A stretch of 64,000 bases of DNA from Candidatus Sumerlaeia bacterium (GCA_028284075.1 JANQSL010000171.1:1-64000); one strand, 5' to 3'; shown: positions 35,102-45,171, counted from the first letter of the stretch. Numbers and translations: made by a program. Notes: generated from the sequence alone by a model not told the origin.

Positions 35102-38062
35102 CTAGCCGTTTCCTGCGACGATCAGGCGGACGCCTTTCGGTCCGACGACCCTGCCAGGAGGTTCTTTTTCAAGAAAAAGCCGCAGTGTCGGTGTCTCCTC
35201 TTCAGTTGTAAACGTGGCTGACGCATTGCCCCACAGTGTGCGAATTCCTGAGAAGCCACATCCAATCCGGTACCACTCCATGGGAATTCCGGCTCCAACG
35301 ACCAGTGAGTCGTCGAGTTCATAAACAAACATATCAGCAATCGCGTGAATGAGCCCCGATCCGATCCATGTGTGCGGCATGTCGCCGATATAGTTCGGTG
35401 ATCGATAGCCCGGATGGGTAACCTCTCCCATGTGGTTCCAGCCTGCAGGCCGTACGGCATCGTCCAGAAAGTACTCCAGCAAGGCCATCGCCCGCTCCGG
35501 CTGATCGAGCCGCAGATATGCGGCAACGTTTCGAAGTTCATAGGCGGTGTATGATGAGGGCTTGTCGATACGACGCTCTTCGCAGCTCCGCCAGTATCGC
35601 TCGTACGTTCCTTTAAGGAGTTTTGGTGGAAGTGTTTCCGATTCGTGTCCAATCATCAACGCGATCGATGTGGCACTCGGATCGGGATCGCCAAGATCCG
35701 CTGTTGCAGGAAGAAAAGTCAGGTCCTTTTCCTTAGCCACCATGTTCATGGAGCGAATCATTGCCTGGCGCAGCTCCGACGCTTCTCTCCGCAGTTCCAG
35801 GGCGCGTTCAGGAAGTCCGAGGGCCCTCGCAATTGCCGCTCCGTCTTCAAGGCCGATGATCCCCCACATGTTGTCCCAGTGGCTGTGTCGCGCGGGGAAG
35901 TATCCTTCGTGGCTGTTGGACTCAGGAAGTATGCCCTCAAATTCGGTGCCTGCGTATTCAGTCGTCAAACGCTCGCGCCTCAACCGCATCATATAATCCA
36001 GGGCCCGGTCAACTTTCGGCCACACTGCACCGGCAAGGGCCCAGTCTCCCGTCGCAGCTGCATAGTAACGAACCGCGTGGGCGAGTTGGCCGAATGAATC
36101 GTGTTCTTTCCAGTCGTGGGTGTAGTCGGGCATTTCCCCCGTCGTCGGCTTAAGAATGAACGGCACAAATCCATTATCGTGAACATTGTCGGAGAACCAT
36201 TCGAGATAGTCTCGTACCGGCGTGGTCAGACCGAACCGTACCATCGATGTGCTGCTAATGGAACCGTCACGAATCCAGGCAAGTTCGTAGTTGCGGCTGC
36301 CGGGCTGGATTGCCGGACCGTCCGCGTTCAAGAGGAGATAGGCAAGATTCGAGCGAATCAGATTCTCCCAACGCCTGTCTGGAACTTCGATTTCCCAGTT
36401 TTCCGTTTCTTTTCGCCAGAACACGGTCATGAATGCCTTGGCGTCTTCAAAGAATTCCGATGGATTATCGGGTAACAGGGAGGTGTCCTTCTCCATCGGG
36501 CACGAGAGATACACTGAAGCGGATTCATCGGCCGCCAGCCGGAACTCATAAAGGTAGCCTGCACTGAGTATTCCGTTTTCAAAATCCGGAGTGTCTGCTT
36601 CAGCGTCACGCTGCAGAAGACCAAATGTCGGTATCTCACTCTGCCCCTGCAGGACGGCCTGTTCCGGGGCGGGGCTCGGAAACAAAACATCTCGATCCTC
36701 CACTCGCAGAACACCGCTTTCGTCGAGGGAAGCTGAAGCGACATGAGAAGTTCCCCCGTATTGCCAGGGTGGTGAAATCTGCAATGACCGCGTAGCCAGC
36801 ATCAGGCTGATGCTCCGGGTTTTCGGACCGGAATTAAGGATTGTATAACGCACATGGGAGTTATTGAGCGCGTCCACAAGCAACGTTACTTCCAATTCAA
36901 TATTGTCGCTTGTCCAGGTCACGGAAGGAATGGGGGCCCAGTCCTCGACAAGATGTTGCTCAGTCCGGAAGTCGAATGCCGTTTTGAAAGTTCCGTCAAT
37001 TGTCAGGGCGGGCGTTACCGTAAGGGTTTTGGGAAGCAATTCGACGTTGCCATATTCATCGATCAGAGCCTCTTCAAACCTCTGAGGCAGTCCGGCAATT
37101 GTCCAGTAAACCTGTTCCTGTGAAAGCCAGCGCGGGAAGGCTCCATCCGGAGATTCTGCTGCCAGGCTTTCAAAGTGGCGCTGAGGATTCCAGGCAGCGT
37201 TGGCGTTGAGGAGGGTTAGTTCGGCAACCTCGGGAATACGAGTCGGATCCAGAAATCTCACAAGGATTTCCCCCACCTGCTGTGCGTCAAAAAAGATCTC
37301 ATCGGGGTTGGCGGTTCCGAATGCCTGCCCCACGGAAATCCACTCATCGTTTGGCGTGGCGCGAATCGAAAGACTCCAGGAGGAACGATCTCCGTCTCCC
37401 CACAGCAACGCAACTCCTCCGCTCTCGACTGGTTCCGGCAGTGAAACGACGATTTCCGTTCCACTTGTTTTATTCTCAGGGCGCCAGAACGTTTCAGAAT
37501 CGCCGTCCATCAGGTTTTCCGGAGCATGTCCGGGGGCGGAGGTCGTGGCCGAGAAATCGCGCCGATACTCCTCACCAAGCGGGACCGCTTCGTAGACGGA
37601 ATATCCCCATCCCGTACCGCGCCGGACTCCCTGTAGCTTGATGTAGCGTCCCGATTTTGGACCAAAATAGATTGTCTCGGTTCCTCCGCGGCCGTCGCGG
37701 CGAATCGCGGCAGTCTGCCAGTTTTCGCCGTCACCGCTGAGCAGGATATCATAATCGCGCCCGTAGGCGGTCTCCCAGTGGATGCGCAGGCCGACCAGCT
37801 CTTCTGTCTCTCCAAGGTCCAGAGTGAGCCATTGTCTGTCGTCAAATTCGCTGGACCATCGGGTGGACATGTTTCCATCGACTGCCATCATGGCTCCAAG
37901 GGCCTGCTCCTGGGGGTTACTGCTGGTGGCTGTAATTGTGGCAGTCAGCGCTGGTATCGGTATGAGAAGAGCACCTGATATCGTGCCGAAGATCTTTGAT
38001 ATCAGCCATCCAGCAGCAATTTGTGGAAGCCTTTTCATTTCTTGATGGGAAATCGGAAGCAT
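35102..38062 (-). CDS. exported discoidin + six-hairpin glycosidase
   Basis: 986 residues; a signal-like segment occurs at about 22-42 (GTISGALLIPIPALTATI), so translation may start at the second Met (MKRLPQIAAG). Two discoidin-like (F5/8 type C) domains follow (about 45-160: MMAVDGNMSTRWSSEFDDRQ; about 170-290: NLMDGDSETFWRPENK). After a beta-sandwich linker (about 300-570) comes an (alpha/alpha)6 barrel (about 580-985): WIRDGSISSTSMVRFG, KEHDSFGQLAHAVRYYAAAT, HWDNMWGIIGLEDG, GWNHMGEVTHPGYRSPNYIG. This is the fold of GH15/63/78-like enzymes, with candidate acids in WIRDGS and in HDSFG. The specificity is unknown. It is divergent from the jelly-roll gene, sharing the promoter that holds the LacI-type operator. 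Confidence 0.8.
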   Translation of the reverse strand: MLPISHQEMKRLPQIAAGWLISKIFGTISGALLIPIPALTATITATSSNPQEQALGAMMAVDGNMSTRWSSEFDDRQWLTLDLGETEELVGLRIHWETAYGRDYDILLSGDGENWQTAAIRRDGRGGTETIYFGPKSGRYIKLQGVRRGTGWGYSVYEAVPLGEEYRRDFSATTSAPGHAPENLMDGDSETFWRPENKTSGTEIVVSLPEPVESGGVALLWGDGDRSSWSLSIRATPNDEWISVGQAFGTANPDEIFFDAQQVGEILVRFLDPTRIPEVAELTLLNANAAWNPQRHFESLAAESPDGAFPRWLSQEQVYWTIAGLPQRFEEALIDEYGNVELLPKTLTVTPALTIDGTFKTAFDFRTEQHLVEDWAPIPSVTWTSDNIELEVTLLVDALNNSHVRYTILNSGPKTRSISLMLATRSLQISPPWQYGGTSHVASASLDESGVLRVEDRDVLFPSPAPEQAVLQGQSEIPTFGLLQRDAEADTPDFENGILSAGYLYEFRLAADESASVYLSCPMEKDTSLLPDNPSEFFEDAKAFMTVFWRKETENWEIEVPDRRWENLIRSNLAYLLLNADGPAIQPGSRNYELAWIRDGSISSTSMVRFGLTTPVRDYLEWFSDNVHDNGFVPFILKPTTGEMPDYTHDWKEHDSFGQLAHAVRYYAAATGDWALAGAVWPKVDRALDYMMRLRRERLTTEYAGTEFEGILPESNSHEGYFPARHSHWDNMWGIIGLEDGAAIARALGLPERALELRREASELRQAMIRSMNMVAKEKDLTFLPATADLGDPDPSATSIALMIGHESETLPPKLLKGTYERYWRSCEERRIDKPSSYTAYELRNVAAYLRLDQPERAMALLEYFLDDAVRPAGWNHMGEVTHPGYRSPNYIGDMPHTWIGSGLIHAIADMFVYELDDSLVVGAGIPMEWYRIGCGFSGIRTLWGNASATFTTEEETPTLRLFLEKEPPGRVVGPKGVRLIVAGNG

Positions 38063-38191
38063 GTCGGAAAACCTTTGGCTTCAAAAATAAGTCAAACAAC
38101 AGCAGTAATTCGTGTATTCAAAAGAGGATGGGTCAACAATAAGATTGACGAGATGGGGTGAAATGGTGAACCGCTACAACCAGCCTTGTTA

Positions 38192-38205
38192 TGAAAGCGC
38201 TTACA
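38192..38205. promoter_or_regulatory. LacI/CcpA-type operator in divergent promoter
   Basis: TGAAAGCGCTTACA matches the LacI-family consensus TGNAANCGNTTNCA, with central CG and one mismatch between half-sites. It lies between two divergently transcribed exported-protein genes, 51 bases before the jelly-roll start. A weaker half-match (GTGAACCGCTACA) is 20 bases to the left. The LacI-type regulator at 45168 is the obvious candidate. Confidence 0.65.
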
Positions 38206-38256
38206 CGGCAGGCTGAAGAGCATCTCAACTTTTCCCAAAGACCGGAGGTAATTCAG

Positions 38257-39459
38257 ATGAAGAGTTCTGTAACGGCGGGTTTCGGTTTCCTGACCCTTGC
38301 GGCCATGGCGATCACGTTGCCGCTGGAAGCCCAAACGACGATCGACAATTTTGAAAGCCATGACTGGGATTATTGGTTTGGAACCGTTGCAAATCCTCCT
38401 GCCAATGCATTCCAGCCGGCAGAGGGGTCTGCGGTGGAATACAGCACCGCCGTCTCTCAAAGTGGCCAGTCTTTGCTCATCAAGGAGACTTGGAGACGGG
38501 CCGGCGCCTGCGTGGATTGTGGAATCTCCGCGGTGAGAGCGGTCCGCAGTAACACTCTTGTTCAGATTCCCGTTGGATCTGTTACCGGTGATGTTACTTT
38601 CGACGTTTACCTTGATGGGGCCAATTTCGGCGCCAATGATGATGGAGGAGGGATGCCGGTCTCCGTTCCGGGCATGAAGGTGGAGCTCGGCACGACAGCT
38701 GGAAATGCGTCCTCCGCCGAAGAGGCAATGACATACCAGGGTTGGAAAACCTACACTGTGGCTCAGGGTGATATTTCCGGTGACGTCAATGAGCTTCGGT
38801 TCATTTTTGTCATGGACTTTCCATTCGGATCGGCTCAGTCGGATGGCGACTGGTCAATCTACGTGGATGACATGCGAATCAATGGTGTGTTGGTTGACGG
38901 CTTTGAACGCACACCGGTCTACGGTTCTGAAGTCGAAGCGTCGGGGGTCGGTTTTGAGCAGCCACCGGACCCCGCACTGGCTGACCCCTTCTCAGCGACC
39001 GACAACGGAATCGGCAGTTCCATGGTTCCCACCCTCGCCGGAGGCCCGACGGCCAACGAGGGAAGTTTTGCCTATGTGTTGAACTGGAACACGGAAACCG
39101 ATGGTACAGTGGGTATCACCGCGAATCATTCAAATGACGTTCGGGATGTGTCAGCGGCAGGGAGCATCAGTGTTGATGTCTATGTTCCCTCACCGCAGAG
39201 TATTCCGACTTTCAGTCTGAATCTGGCCGACTCATCCGGTGGGACGGAGTCGTTTGCCGGCACGGCCGTCTCGTCAACCGATGCATGGGAAACCGTCATC
39301 TTTAATCTTGCAGGGCTCAGTACTGTCGACCCGGGCGACATTCAGCTCATCAATGTCACTGCCACCAGTGCCGGAACCGACGGAACTCTCTACTTTGACA
39401 ACATGGTTGCCGCGGGAAGCGTCGTCTCAGAAGTGCGTGACTGGCAGGCCTACGAATAA
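38257..39459 (+). CDS. exported tandem jelly-roll carbohydrate-binding-like protein
   Basis: 400 residues; the chosen ATG has a GGAGGT ribosome site and opens a signal peptide (LTLAAMAITLPLEAQ). An earlier in-frame ATG (38191) overlaps the operator and is rejected. There are two beta-sandwich repeats: TTIDNFESHDW...WSIYVDDMRINGVLVDGF, and VGITANHSNDVRDVSA...GTLYFDNMVAAG. It is similar in plan to the protein at 25106 and ends VRDWQAYE. No catalytic motif. Probably a surface glycan binder serving the importer immediately downstream. Confidence 0.75.
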   Translation: MKSSVTAGFGFLTLAAMAITLPLEAQTTIDNFESHDWDYWFGTVANPPANAFQPAEGSAVEYSTAVSQSGQSLLIKETWRRAGACVDCGISAVRAVRSNTLVQIPVGSVTGDVTFDVYLDGANFGANDDGGGMPVSVPGMKVELGTTAGNASSAEEAMTYQGWKTYTVAQGDISGDVNELRFIFVMDFPFGSAQSDGDWSIYVDDMRINGVLVDGFERTPVYGSEVEASGVGFEQPPDPALADPFSATDNGIGSSMVPTLAGGPTANEGSFAYVLNWNTETDGTVGITANHSNDVRDVSAAGSISVDVYVPSPQSIPTFSLNLADSSGGTESFAGTAVSSTDAWETVIFNLAGLSTVDPGDIQLINVTATSAGTDGTLYFDNMVAAGSVVSEVRDWQAYE

Positions 39460-39526
39460 CTGACAAACCGACCGCGGCGGAAGAGAACAGGCAATGAAGG
39501 TAACGGGTGAGTCTGAAAGGAATCGA

Positions 39527-41767
39527 ATGATTTCCAAAGTTCGTTTATTCCTGTTTCTCACCGTTGCCTTTGTTCCCGGACTTCTTTCGGCCGAGAGTGA
39601 AGAAATCACTGTCTGGGCAATGGGGGAGGAGGGTAACCGGATTTCGGTTCTTGCTCAAGCGTTCGAAAGTGAAAACCCTGGTGTCAGAGTTGTTACTCAG
39701 GCCATTCCCTGGAACGGTGCGCATGACAGACTGCTTACTGCAGTGGCAGGAGGACTGACACCGGATGTCGTCCAACTCGGAACAACCTGGATTCCGGAGT
39801 TCGCTGAAATCGATGCATTACTGCCACTCGATTCGTTGATCGGGGAAGGCGAAATCGGTGCAGAGCGTTTCTATCCCGGATCATGGAAAACGGCCCTTTA
39901 TGATGACAGGGTCGTTTCCATTCCCTGGTACGTTGACACACGTGTTTACTTCTATCGGTCTGACCTTCTGGAAGATGCCGGGATCGGAGAGTTTCCCCGC
40001 ACATGGCAAGGCCTGGAAGAGCTCGGGGAGGCTCTGACACGTGATGTGGATGGAGACGGAACCTTCGACAACCATGCCTACGATCTGCTTGCCCGCGACT
40101 ATGGTCTCTCAGTGGCACTGTTCCGACAGGCGGGCGCTTCGATTTTCGGGCCGGATGGAAAAAGCTCTGTTGCATCCGTCGAAGGCATTGAGAGTTTGAG
40201 TTTTTTCCGTTCACTGGTGAGTCGCGGTTATGCACCGGGACCGTCCGGAAGGCAGATTGATCCGATTCAGGACCTGCGGACGGGGTATGTGGCGAGCTGG
40301 ATATCAGGTCCGTGGATGGTTGAACTTCTGCGTACCCAGGCGCCTGATCTCAATGGCAAATGGATGGTTGCCGGGATGCCGCGGGGGAGGCATGAGTCAT
40401 CGTTTCTTGGCGGTTGCAATTTGGCGGTCTTCCGAAACTCAACCCGTCCGAATCTGGCACAAAGGTTTGTCGTCTTCTGTTCCCGACCGGACATTCAGCA
40501 ATTGTGGTTCTCCGCGACAGGTAATTTGCCTGCGGTGCGCGATGCGTGGAACGCTGAAGAACTTGAGAATGATCCGATTTGGCGGGTTTTCAAGAATCAA
40601 CTCGAATCAGCGGAACCTCCGCCGCCTCTTGTCTCATGGGCCGCAATGGAAAGCGCGATCGAGAATTCCGTTGAAGATATGGTGATCAATGAACGCAACC
40701 CGGCGGAAACGGCGCGTGAACTGGCTTCAAGACTGGATTCACTTTATCCGAAAGGCCGTCGCGGCAAGGGTAACCTCTCTGGCCATGGCACGTTGGTGTT
40801 GGGAGGGTTCTTCGTCTTTTTTGCGGTGATTGTCGCTTTGTGGGTTCTTGCTCCGGCTCTGCTTGACAGAACATCGAGCTGGAGACGAGTCGGAGTTTCA
40901 GCGATGTTTCTCGCACCGGCAGCACTACACTTGATTGTGTTCATGCTGGTGCCATTGATGATCTCCCTCGCACTCAGCTTCACGAACTATGACATTTACT
41001 CCATTGGCGATTGGAGAACGACATCCTTTGTTGGTTTCGAAAACTACCAAAGGCTTGTCGGAGATGCTCGTTTCTGGACGTCGTTTCTCAATACCGTCTA
41101 TTTCCTTGCTGTGGCGGGGCCATTAACCATTATTGCGGCACTCACGGCAGCGATTATTCTCAATCGAAGGTTTTCATCACGGGTTCGGACATTCTTTCGT
41201 TCGTCTCTTTTTCTTCCGGTGGTTACTCCTCTTGTCGCGGTGGCGGTTGTATGGAGGTGGCTTCTTGCACCGCAGAGCGGCCTGATCAATCTCGGACTGG
41301 AATGGATCGGCATCGAAGGGCGTGCGTGGCTGACGGATCCGGTTTGGGCAATGCCATCGTTGATTTTGATGGCGGTGTGGAAAAACGCCGGCTACAGTAT
41401 GGTGATTTTCCTCGCCGGACTCCAGACGATTCCCCGCACCTTTTATGAGGCGGCTGAGGTCGATGGCGCCGGACCGATGCGTCGCTTCGTCAGCATCACT
41501 ATTCCGCTTTTACGCCCCACTCTCCTCTTCGTCGTTGTCGTGACAACGATAGGTTACATGCAGCTCTTCGCCGAACCGTATGTCATGACGGCGGGTGGTG
41601 GACCGAGCGACCGGACACTATCGATCGTTCTGTATCTTTATCAGGAAGGCTTCAAGTTTTTCAATCTCGGCTATGCTTCGGCCGTTGCTTACACACTCTG
41701 TCTTGTCGTGGCGGTCGTGAGCTTCCTCCAGATGATTCTCGCGGGTTCCCGCGAAGGGAGAATATAA
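39527..41767 (+). CDS. fused CUT1 substrate-binding protein and MalF-type permease
   Basis: 746 residues from the ATG with an AAAGG ribosome site and a signal/anchor segment (LFLFLTVAFVPGLLSA); an ATG at 39494 is a longer option. Residues about 25-400 are a complete MalE-like binding domain (EEITVWAMGEEGNRISVLAQ, PDVVQLGTTWIPEFA, FYRSDLLEDAG). A hydrophobic segment (VLGGFFVFFAVIVALWVL) tethers it to a MalF-like six-helix permease. The permease EAA loop is YEAAEVDGAGPMRRFVSIT (about 640-658). The usual lipoprotein Cys is absent because the binding domain is covalently attached. The next gene supplies the MalG partner. No ATPase is encoded nearby. Confidence 0.9.
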   Translation: MISKVRLFLFLTVAFVPGLLSAESEEITVWAMGEEGNRISVLAQAFESENPGVRVVTQAIPWNGAHDRLLTAVAGGLTPDVVQLGTTWIPEFAEIDALLPLDSLIGEGEIGAERFYPGSWKTALYDDRVVSIPWYVDTRVYFYRSDLLEDAGIGEFPRTWQGLEELGEALTRDVDGDGTFDNHAYDLLARDYGLSVALFRQAGASIFGPDGKSSVASVEGIESLSFFRSLVSRGYAPGPSGRQIDPIQDLRTGYVASWISGPWMVELLRTQAPDLNGKWMVAGMPRGRHESSFLGGCNLAVFRNSTRPNLAQRFVVFCSRPDIQQLWFSATGNLPAVRDAWNAEELENDPIWRVFKNQLESAEPPPPLVSWAAMESAIENSVEDMVINERNPAETARELASRLDSLYPKGRRGKGNLSGHGTLVLGGFFVFFAVIVALWVLAPALLDRTSSWRRVGVSAMFLAPAALHLIVFMLVPLMISLALSFTNYDIYSIGDWRTTSFVGFENYQRLVGDARFWTSFLNTVYFLAVAGPLTIIAALTAAIILNRRFSSRVRTFFRSSLFLPVVTPLVAVAVVWRWLLAPQSGLINLGLEWIGIEGRAWLTDPVWAMPSLILMAVWKNAGYSMVIFLAGLQTIPRTFYEAAEVDGAGPMRRFVSITIPLLRPTLLFVVVVTTIGYMQLFAEPYVMTAGGGPSDRTLSIVLYLYQEGFKFFNLGYASAVAYTLCLVVAVVSFLQMILAGSREGRI

Positions 41768-41772
41768 ACGCG

Positions 41773-42678
41773 ATGGCTGGTGCAGGAATTCGTTTTTCTC
41801 CAACGGCTGAGATCGACGGCAGGAAGGGCACTTTACAACAAGTGCCGAGTGCCCGGGGCAGAGGGTTTGTCCGCTCGATTCCTGGCCTGCTGTTTCTTCT
41901 TCTCGCGGCCGGGGCGGCACTGATCCCTTTTTTGTGGATGATCAGCACCGCTTTCAAGCGGCCGGAAGTCATCTATCAGATTCCTCCTGTTTGGATTCCA
42001 GTCGAGCCGACTCTGCGTCATTTTCAAAACCTTTTCGGACAACTGTCCTTTGCAAGGAACCTCTTCAATTCCACCGTGGTCACCTTCGGAATCACGGCAC
42101 TCAGTCTTCTGTTGAACTCAATGGCAGGGTACGCATTCGCCAAACACCGGTTTCCCGGAATGGAGAGATTGTTCGGAGTCTTTCTGATCACACTGATGGT
42201 TCCCGCACAAGTTACGGCGATACCCGTGTTTCTGCTGCTCAAGAAGCTGGGTTTGCTCAATACTCTGGCGGGACTGATTATTCCTGCAGCCTCCTCGGTT
42301 TTTGGAATTTTTCTCATGCGACAGTTCATGACTTCGATCCCCGATGCACTGATCGAGTCGGGCCGGGTCGACGGTTGCAGGGAATGGGGCATCTTCTGGT
42401 CAATTGTGCTGCCGCAATGCCGCCCCGCGCTTGCGGCACTCGGCATCTTCACATTTCTTGCCGCTTGGTCTGACTTTTTCTTTCCTTTGATCGTTCTGTT
42501 TGATCAGCGAAAGTACACCCTGCCCGTCGCTCTCGCGACACTCAATGGTCAGCACACAACAGACTGGGGAATGTTAATGGCCGGTTCACTGGTAGTCATT
42601 ACTCCCATCGTTCTGCTGTTCATCGCACTTCAACGCAAATTCGTGGAGGGCATCGCTCTCACGGGATTGAAAGGATAA
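41773..42678 (+). CDS. CUT1 sugar ABC transporter permease, MalG type
   Basis: 301 residues with six membrane segments. The EAA loop is IESGRVDGCREWGIFWS near residue 195 and the C-terminus is FVEGIALTGLKG. It starts 5 bases after the fused binding protein/permease and is 3 bases from the GH94 gene. A longer-than-usual polar N-terminus (about 30 residues) precedes the first helix. Confidence 0.93.
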   Translation: MAGAGIRFSPTAEIDGRKGTLQQVPSARGRGFVRSIPGLLFLLLAAGAALIPFLWMISTAFKRPEVIYQIPPVWIPVEPTLRHFQNLFGQLSFARNLFNSTVVTFGITALSLLLNSMAGYAFAKHRFPGMERLFGVFLITLMVPAQVTAIPVFLLLKKLGLLNTLAGLIIPAASSVFGIFLMRQFMTSIPDALIESGRVDGCREWGIFWSIVLPQCRPALAALGIFTFLAAWSDFFFPLIVLFDQRKYTLPVALATLNGQHTTDWGMLMAGSLVVITPIVLLFIALQRKFVEGIALTGLKG

Positions 42679-42681
42679 GCA

Positions 42682-45171
42682 ATGCACCGTCATTCTTCAA
42701 ACGGAGCAAACTCACGACTTTTTGAAACAGAGTACGGTTATTTTGATGTTCGGAATGATTCTTATGTCATCAAGCGCCCTGACACTCCGCGTCCGTGGGT
42801 GAATGTCGTGGCGAACGAACGCTATGGCACGGTAATCAGTCAGGCTGGAGGAGGATTTTCCTGGATCGATCATTCAACGCTTTCGGTTCTGACACGCTGG
42901 CGTCAGGACCTGGTGCGGGACGACTGGGGAAAGTGGCTGTACATACGCGACGATGAAAGCGGAAATCTTTGGAGTGCGGCTCCTCAGCCCGTACTTTCCC
43001 CATATGATTCCTATGAATGCCGTCACGGGCTTGGTTATAGTGTGTTGTCAGCACGGATTCATGGCATACAGAGCGAATGGACAATTGTGGTTCCTCCCGA
43101 TGCAACATTCGAACTCTGGTATCTCAGGCTCACGAATCTCGATAACAAAGTACGCAACCTGACTGCATGCTCACACTTTATGTGGAATCTCGGTGCCGCC
43201 CCCGACAATCACAGGGAGTTCCATCGGCTCTTTCTTCACAACGACTTCGATAAACAAGCTGGCATTATCCGCGCAAACAAGGTTTTGTGGGAAGTTCCCA
43301 CAGAGAAGCACGGTCATTGGAACACACACTATCCCTATGCGGCTTTCCATGCAGTCTGGAATGAGGCGGGGGAAGCACCCGCCACACTCTTCGCATGTGG
43401 CGATCACGAGTCATTCACTGGTCGCCATGGGACATGGAAGGCGCCGAGATGGCTGAGTGAGCAAGGTGGGCGGGAAACCACCGGATTTGGGCGACACGGC
43501 GACGCAATTGCGGCGCTGGCATCCGGCGTTACTCTCGAGCCGGGAGAAACACGGGAGTTGGCATTCGCCCTTGGGGCTGTTCTCGAGCACGAGCCGGACG
43601 TTCAGACGGCGCTCGCTCCCTATCGAACACAGGACAGTCGTCACAGGGTTCTTGAAAGTGTCAGGGTTTTCTGGCATGATCGCCGGGAGGGGGTGCAGGT
43701 TGAAACGCCTGACGATGCATTCAATCTGCTCGTGAACACCTGGACTCCTTATCAGGCAATGGCGGGAAGGGTTTTTGGTCGCACCGGCTATTGGCAACAG
43801 TCCGGTGCCTACGGTTTCCGCGATCAACTGCAGGACAGCCATGTCTTTCTGCCCTGTGATCCGGAGAGAATGAAATCAACGCTGCTTCTTCATGCCCATC
43901 ATCAGTTTGCAAACGGAACTGTCTATCATTGGTGGCACCCTCTTTCCGAAGTGGGTCTGCAAACGGAAATGACCGACGATCTTCTGTGGCTTGCTTTCAT
44001 GACGACCGCCTATCTGAAGGAGACCGGTGACTGGGCCGTTTTGGCGGAAGAAGCTCCGTTTGTTGATTGTCAGAAACCGGCTCCGCTCTTCGAACACTGC
44101 CGACTTGCAATCACAAAGGTTCTTGAACGCTTTAGTGACCGAGGTCTTCCCCTGATTGGGGCCGGTGACTGGAACGATGGCATGAGCGCCTGCGGTCTCT
44201 CGTGGAGAGGTGAATCAGTGTGGCTGGGCCACTTTCTCCACGCTGTGCTTGCAGACTGGGTTCGAATTGCCCGTTACGAAAACAAGGAGTCGTTGGCGGA
44301 GGAGTGGGAGAAGCGGCGGGCGGCTTTACAAGACGCTCTGAATACCGTTGGATGGGATGGTGCCTGGTACTGGCGTGCTTCGCTGGATGATGGTTCGCTT
44401 CTGGGCAGCTCCCGGCGCCGTGAGGGTCGTATTTTTCTCAATGCGCAGACGTGGTCGGTTCTTGCGGGCGTTGCCGATGATGATCGTTCAGCTCTTGTCA
44501 TGGATGCGGTGGAGGAGTATCTCCTGCATGATTTTGGCCCCTCTCTCTTTTCTCCCGCATACCGCAGCCCGGATCCCCGGATTGGTTATCTGACCCGGTA
44601 CACTCCCGGCGTGCGGGAAAACGGTGGCGTTTACAGCCATGCCGCAATGTGGGCAATCCAGGCGGCTTGCCGTGTGAAACGTCCGCAGCTTGCATGGAAA
44701 ATGTTTTCACGCCTCGCTCCACCGTTTCGTGGAATGAATCCAGAACATTACTGCGTCGAACCGTACGTCATGCCGGGAAATGTCGATGGGCCGGATTCAC
44801 CACATTATGGACGTGGCGGATGGTCATGGTACACAGGATCCGCTGCATGGATGCGCCGTATAAGTCTTGAAGCCATTCTTGGCGTTCAGCCCGGCTGGGA
44901 TGGTTTGAAAATTGAGCCGTGTTTGCCGCCCCACTGGCCGGAAGCAAGGCTTCACCGGCGGTACCGGGGAGATCTCCTCGATATCACGATTCGGAATCCC
45001 GATCTCTGCGGGTGCGGAGCGGTGCAGATCATCGTTGATGGCGAGGAGCTTGAGCCGGGTCGAAGCATAACTTCTTCCGGCAGTGGACAAACAAGACGGA
45101 TTGAAGTCTGCGTGCGTGCCACCGAAGCAACGGCGGTCGGAGCGGGCAGCAACGAAGGGAAAATGTTGTGA
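42682..45171 (+). CDS. GH94 disaccharide/oligosaccharide phosphorylase (cellobiose phosphorylase-like)
   Basis: 829 residues, matching the roughly 800-830 of cellobiose and chitobiose phosphorylases. The N-terminus YGYFDVRNDSYVIKRPDTPRPWV is characteristic. The catalytic Asp is in GAGDWNDGM (Asp496). The late motif ENGGVYSHAAMWAIQA and PYVMPGNVDGP...GGWSWYTGSA bind phosphate and sugar in relatives. It cleaves a beta-linked glucoside with phosphate to glucose-1-phosphate in the cytoplasm. The linkage (1,2, 1,3 or 1,4) cannot be read from the motifs; 1,2-beta-oligoglucan phosphorylases are usually longer. It is directly downstream of the importer and coupled to the LacI gene (GTGA overlap). Confidence 0.88.
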   Translation: MHRHSSNGANSRLFETEYGYFDVRNDSYVIKRPDTPRPWVNVVANERYGTVISQAGGGFSWIDHSTLSVLTRWRQDLVRDDWGKWLYIRDDESGNLWSAAPQPVLSPYDSYECRHGLGYSVLSARIHGIQSEWTIVVPPDATFELWYLRLTNLDNKVRNLTACSHFMWNLGAAPDNHREFHRLFLHNDFDKQAGIIRANKVLWEVPTEKHGHWNTHYPYAAFHAVWNEAGEAPATLFACGDHESFTGRHGTWKAPRWLSEQGGRETTGFGRHGDAIAALASGVTLEPGETRELAFALGAVLEHEPDVQTALAPYRTQDSRHRVLESVRVFWHDRREGVQVETPDDAFNLLVNTWTPYQAMAGRVFGRTGYWQQSGAYGFRDQLQDSHVFLPCDPERMKSTLLLHAHHQFANGTVYHWWHPLSEVGLQTEMTDDLLWLAFMTTAYLKETGDWAVLAEEAPFVDCQKPAPLFEHCRLAITKVLERFSDRGLPLIGAGDWNDGMSACGLSWRGESVWLGHFLHAVLADWVRIARYENKESLAEEWEKRRAALQDALNTVGWDGAWYWRASLDDGSLLGSSRRREGRIFLNAQTWSVLAGVADDDRSALVMDAVEEYLLHDFGPSLFSPAYRSPDPRIGYLTRYTPGVRENGGVYSHAAMWAIQAACRVKRPQLAWKMFSRLAPPFRGMNPEHYCVEPYVMPGNVDGPDSPHYGRGGWSWYTGSAAWMRRISLEAILGVQPGWDGLKIEPCLPPHWPEARLHRRYRGDLLDITIRNPDLCGCGAVQIIVDGEELEPGRSITSSGSGQTRRIEVCVRATEATAVGAGSNEGKML

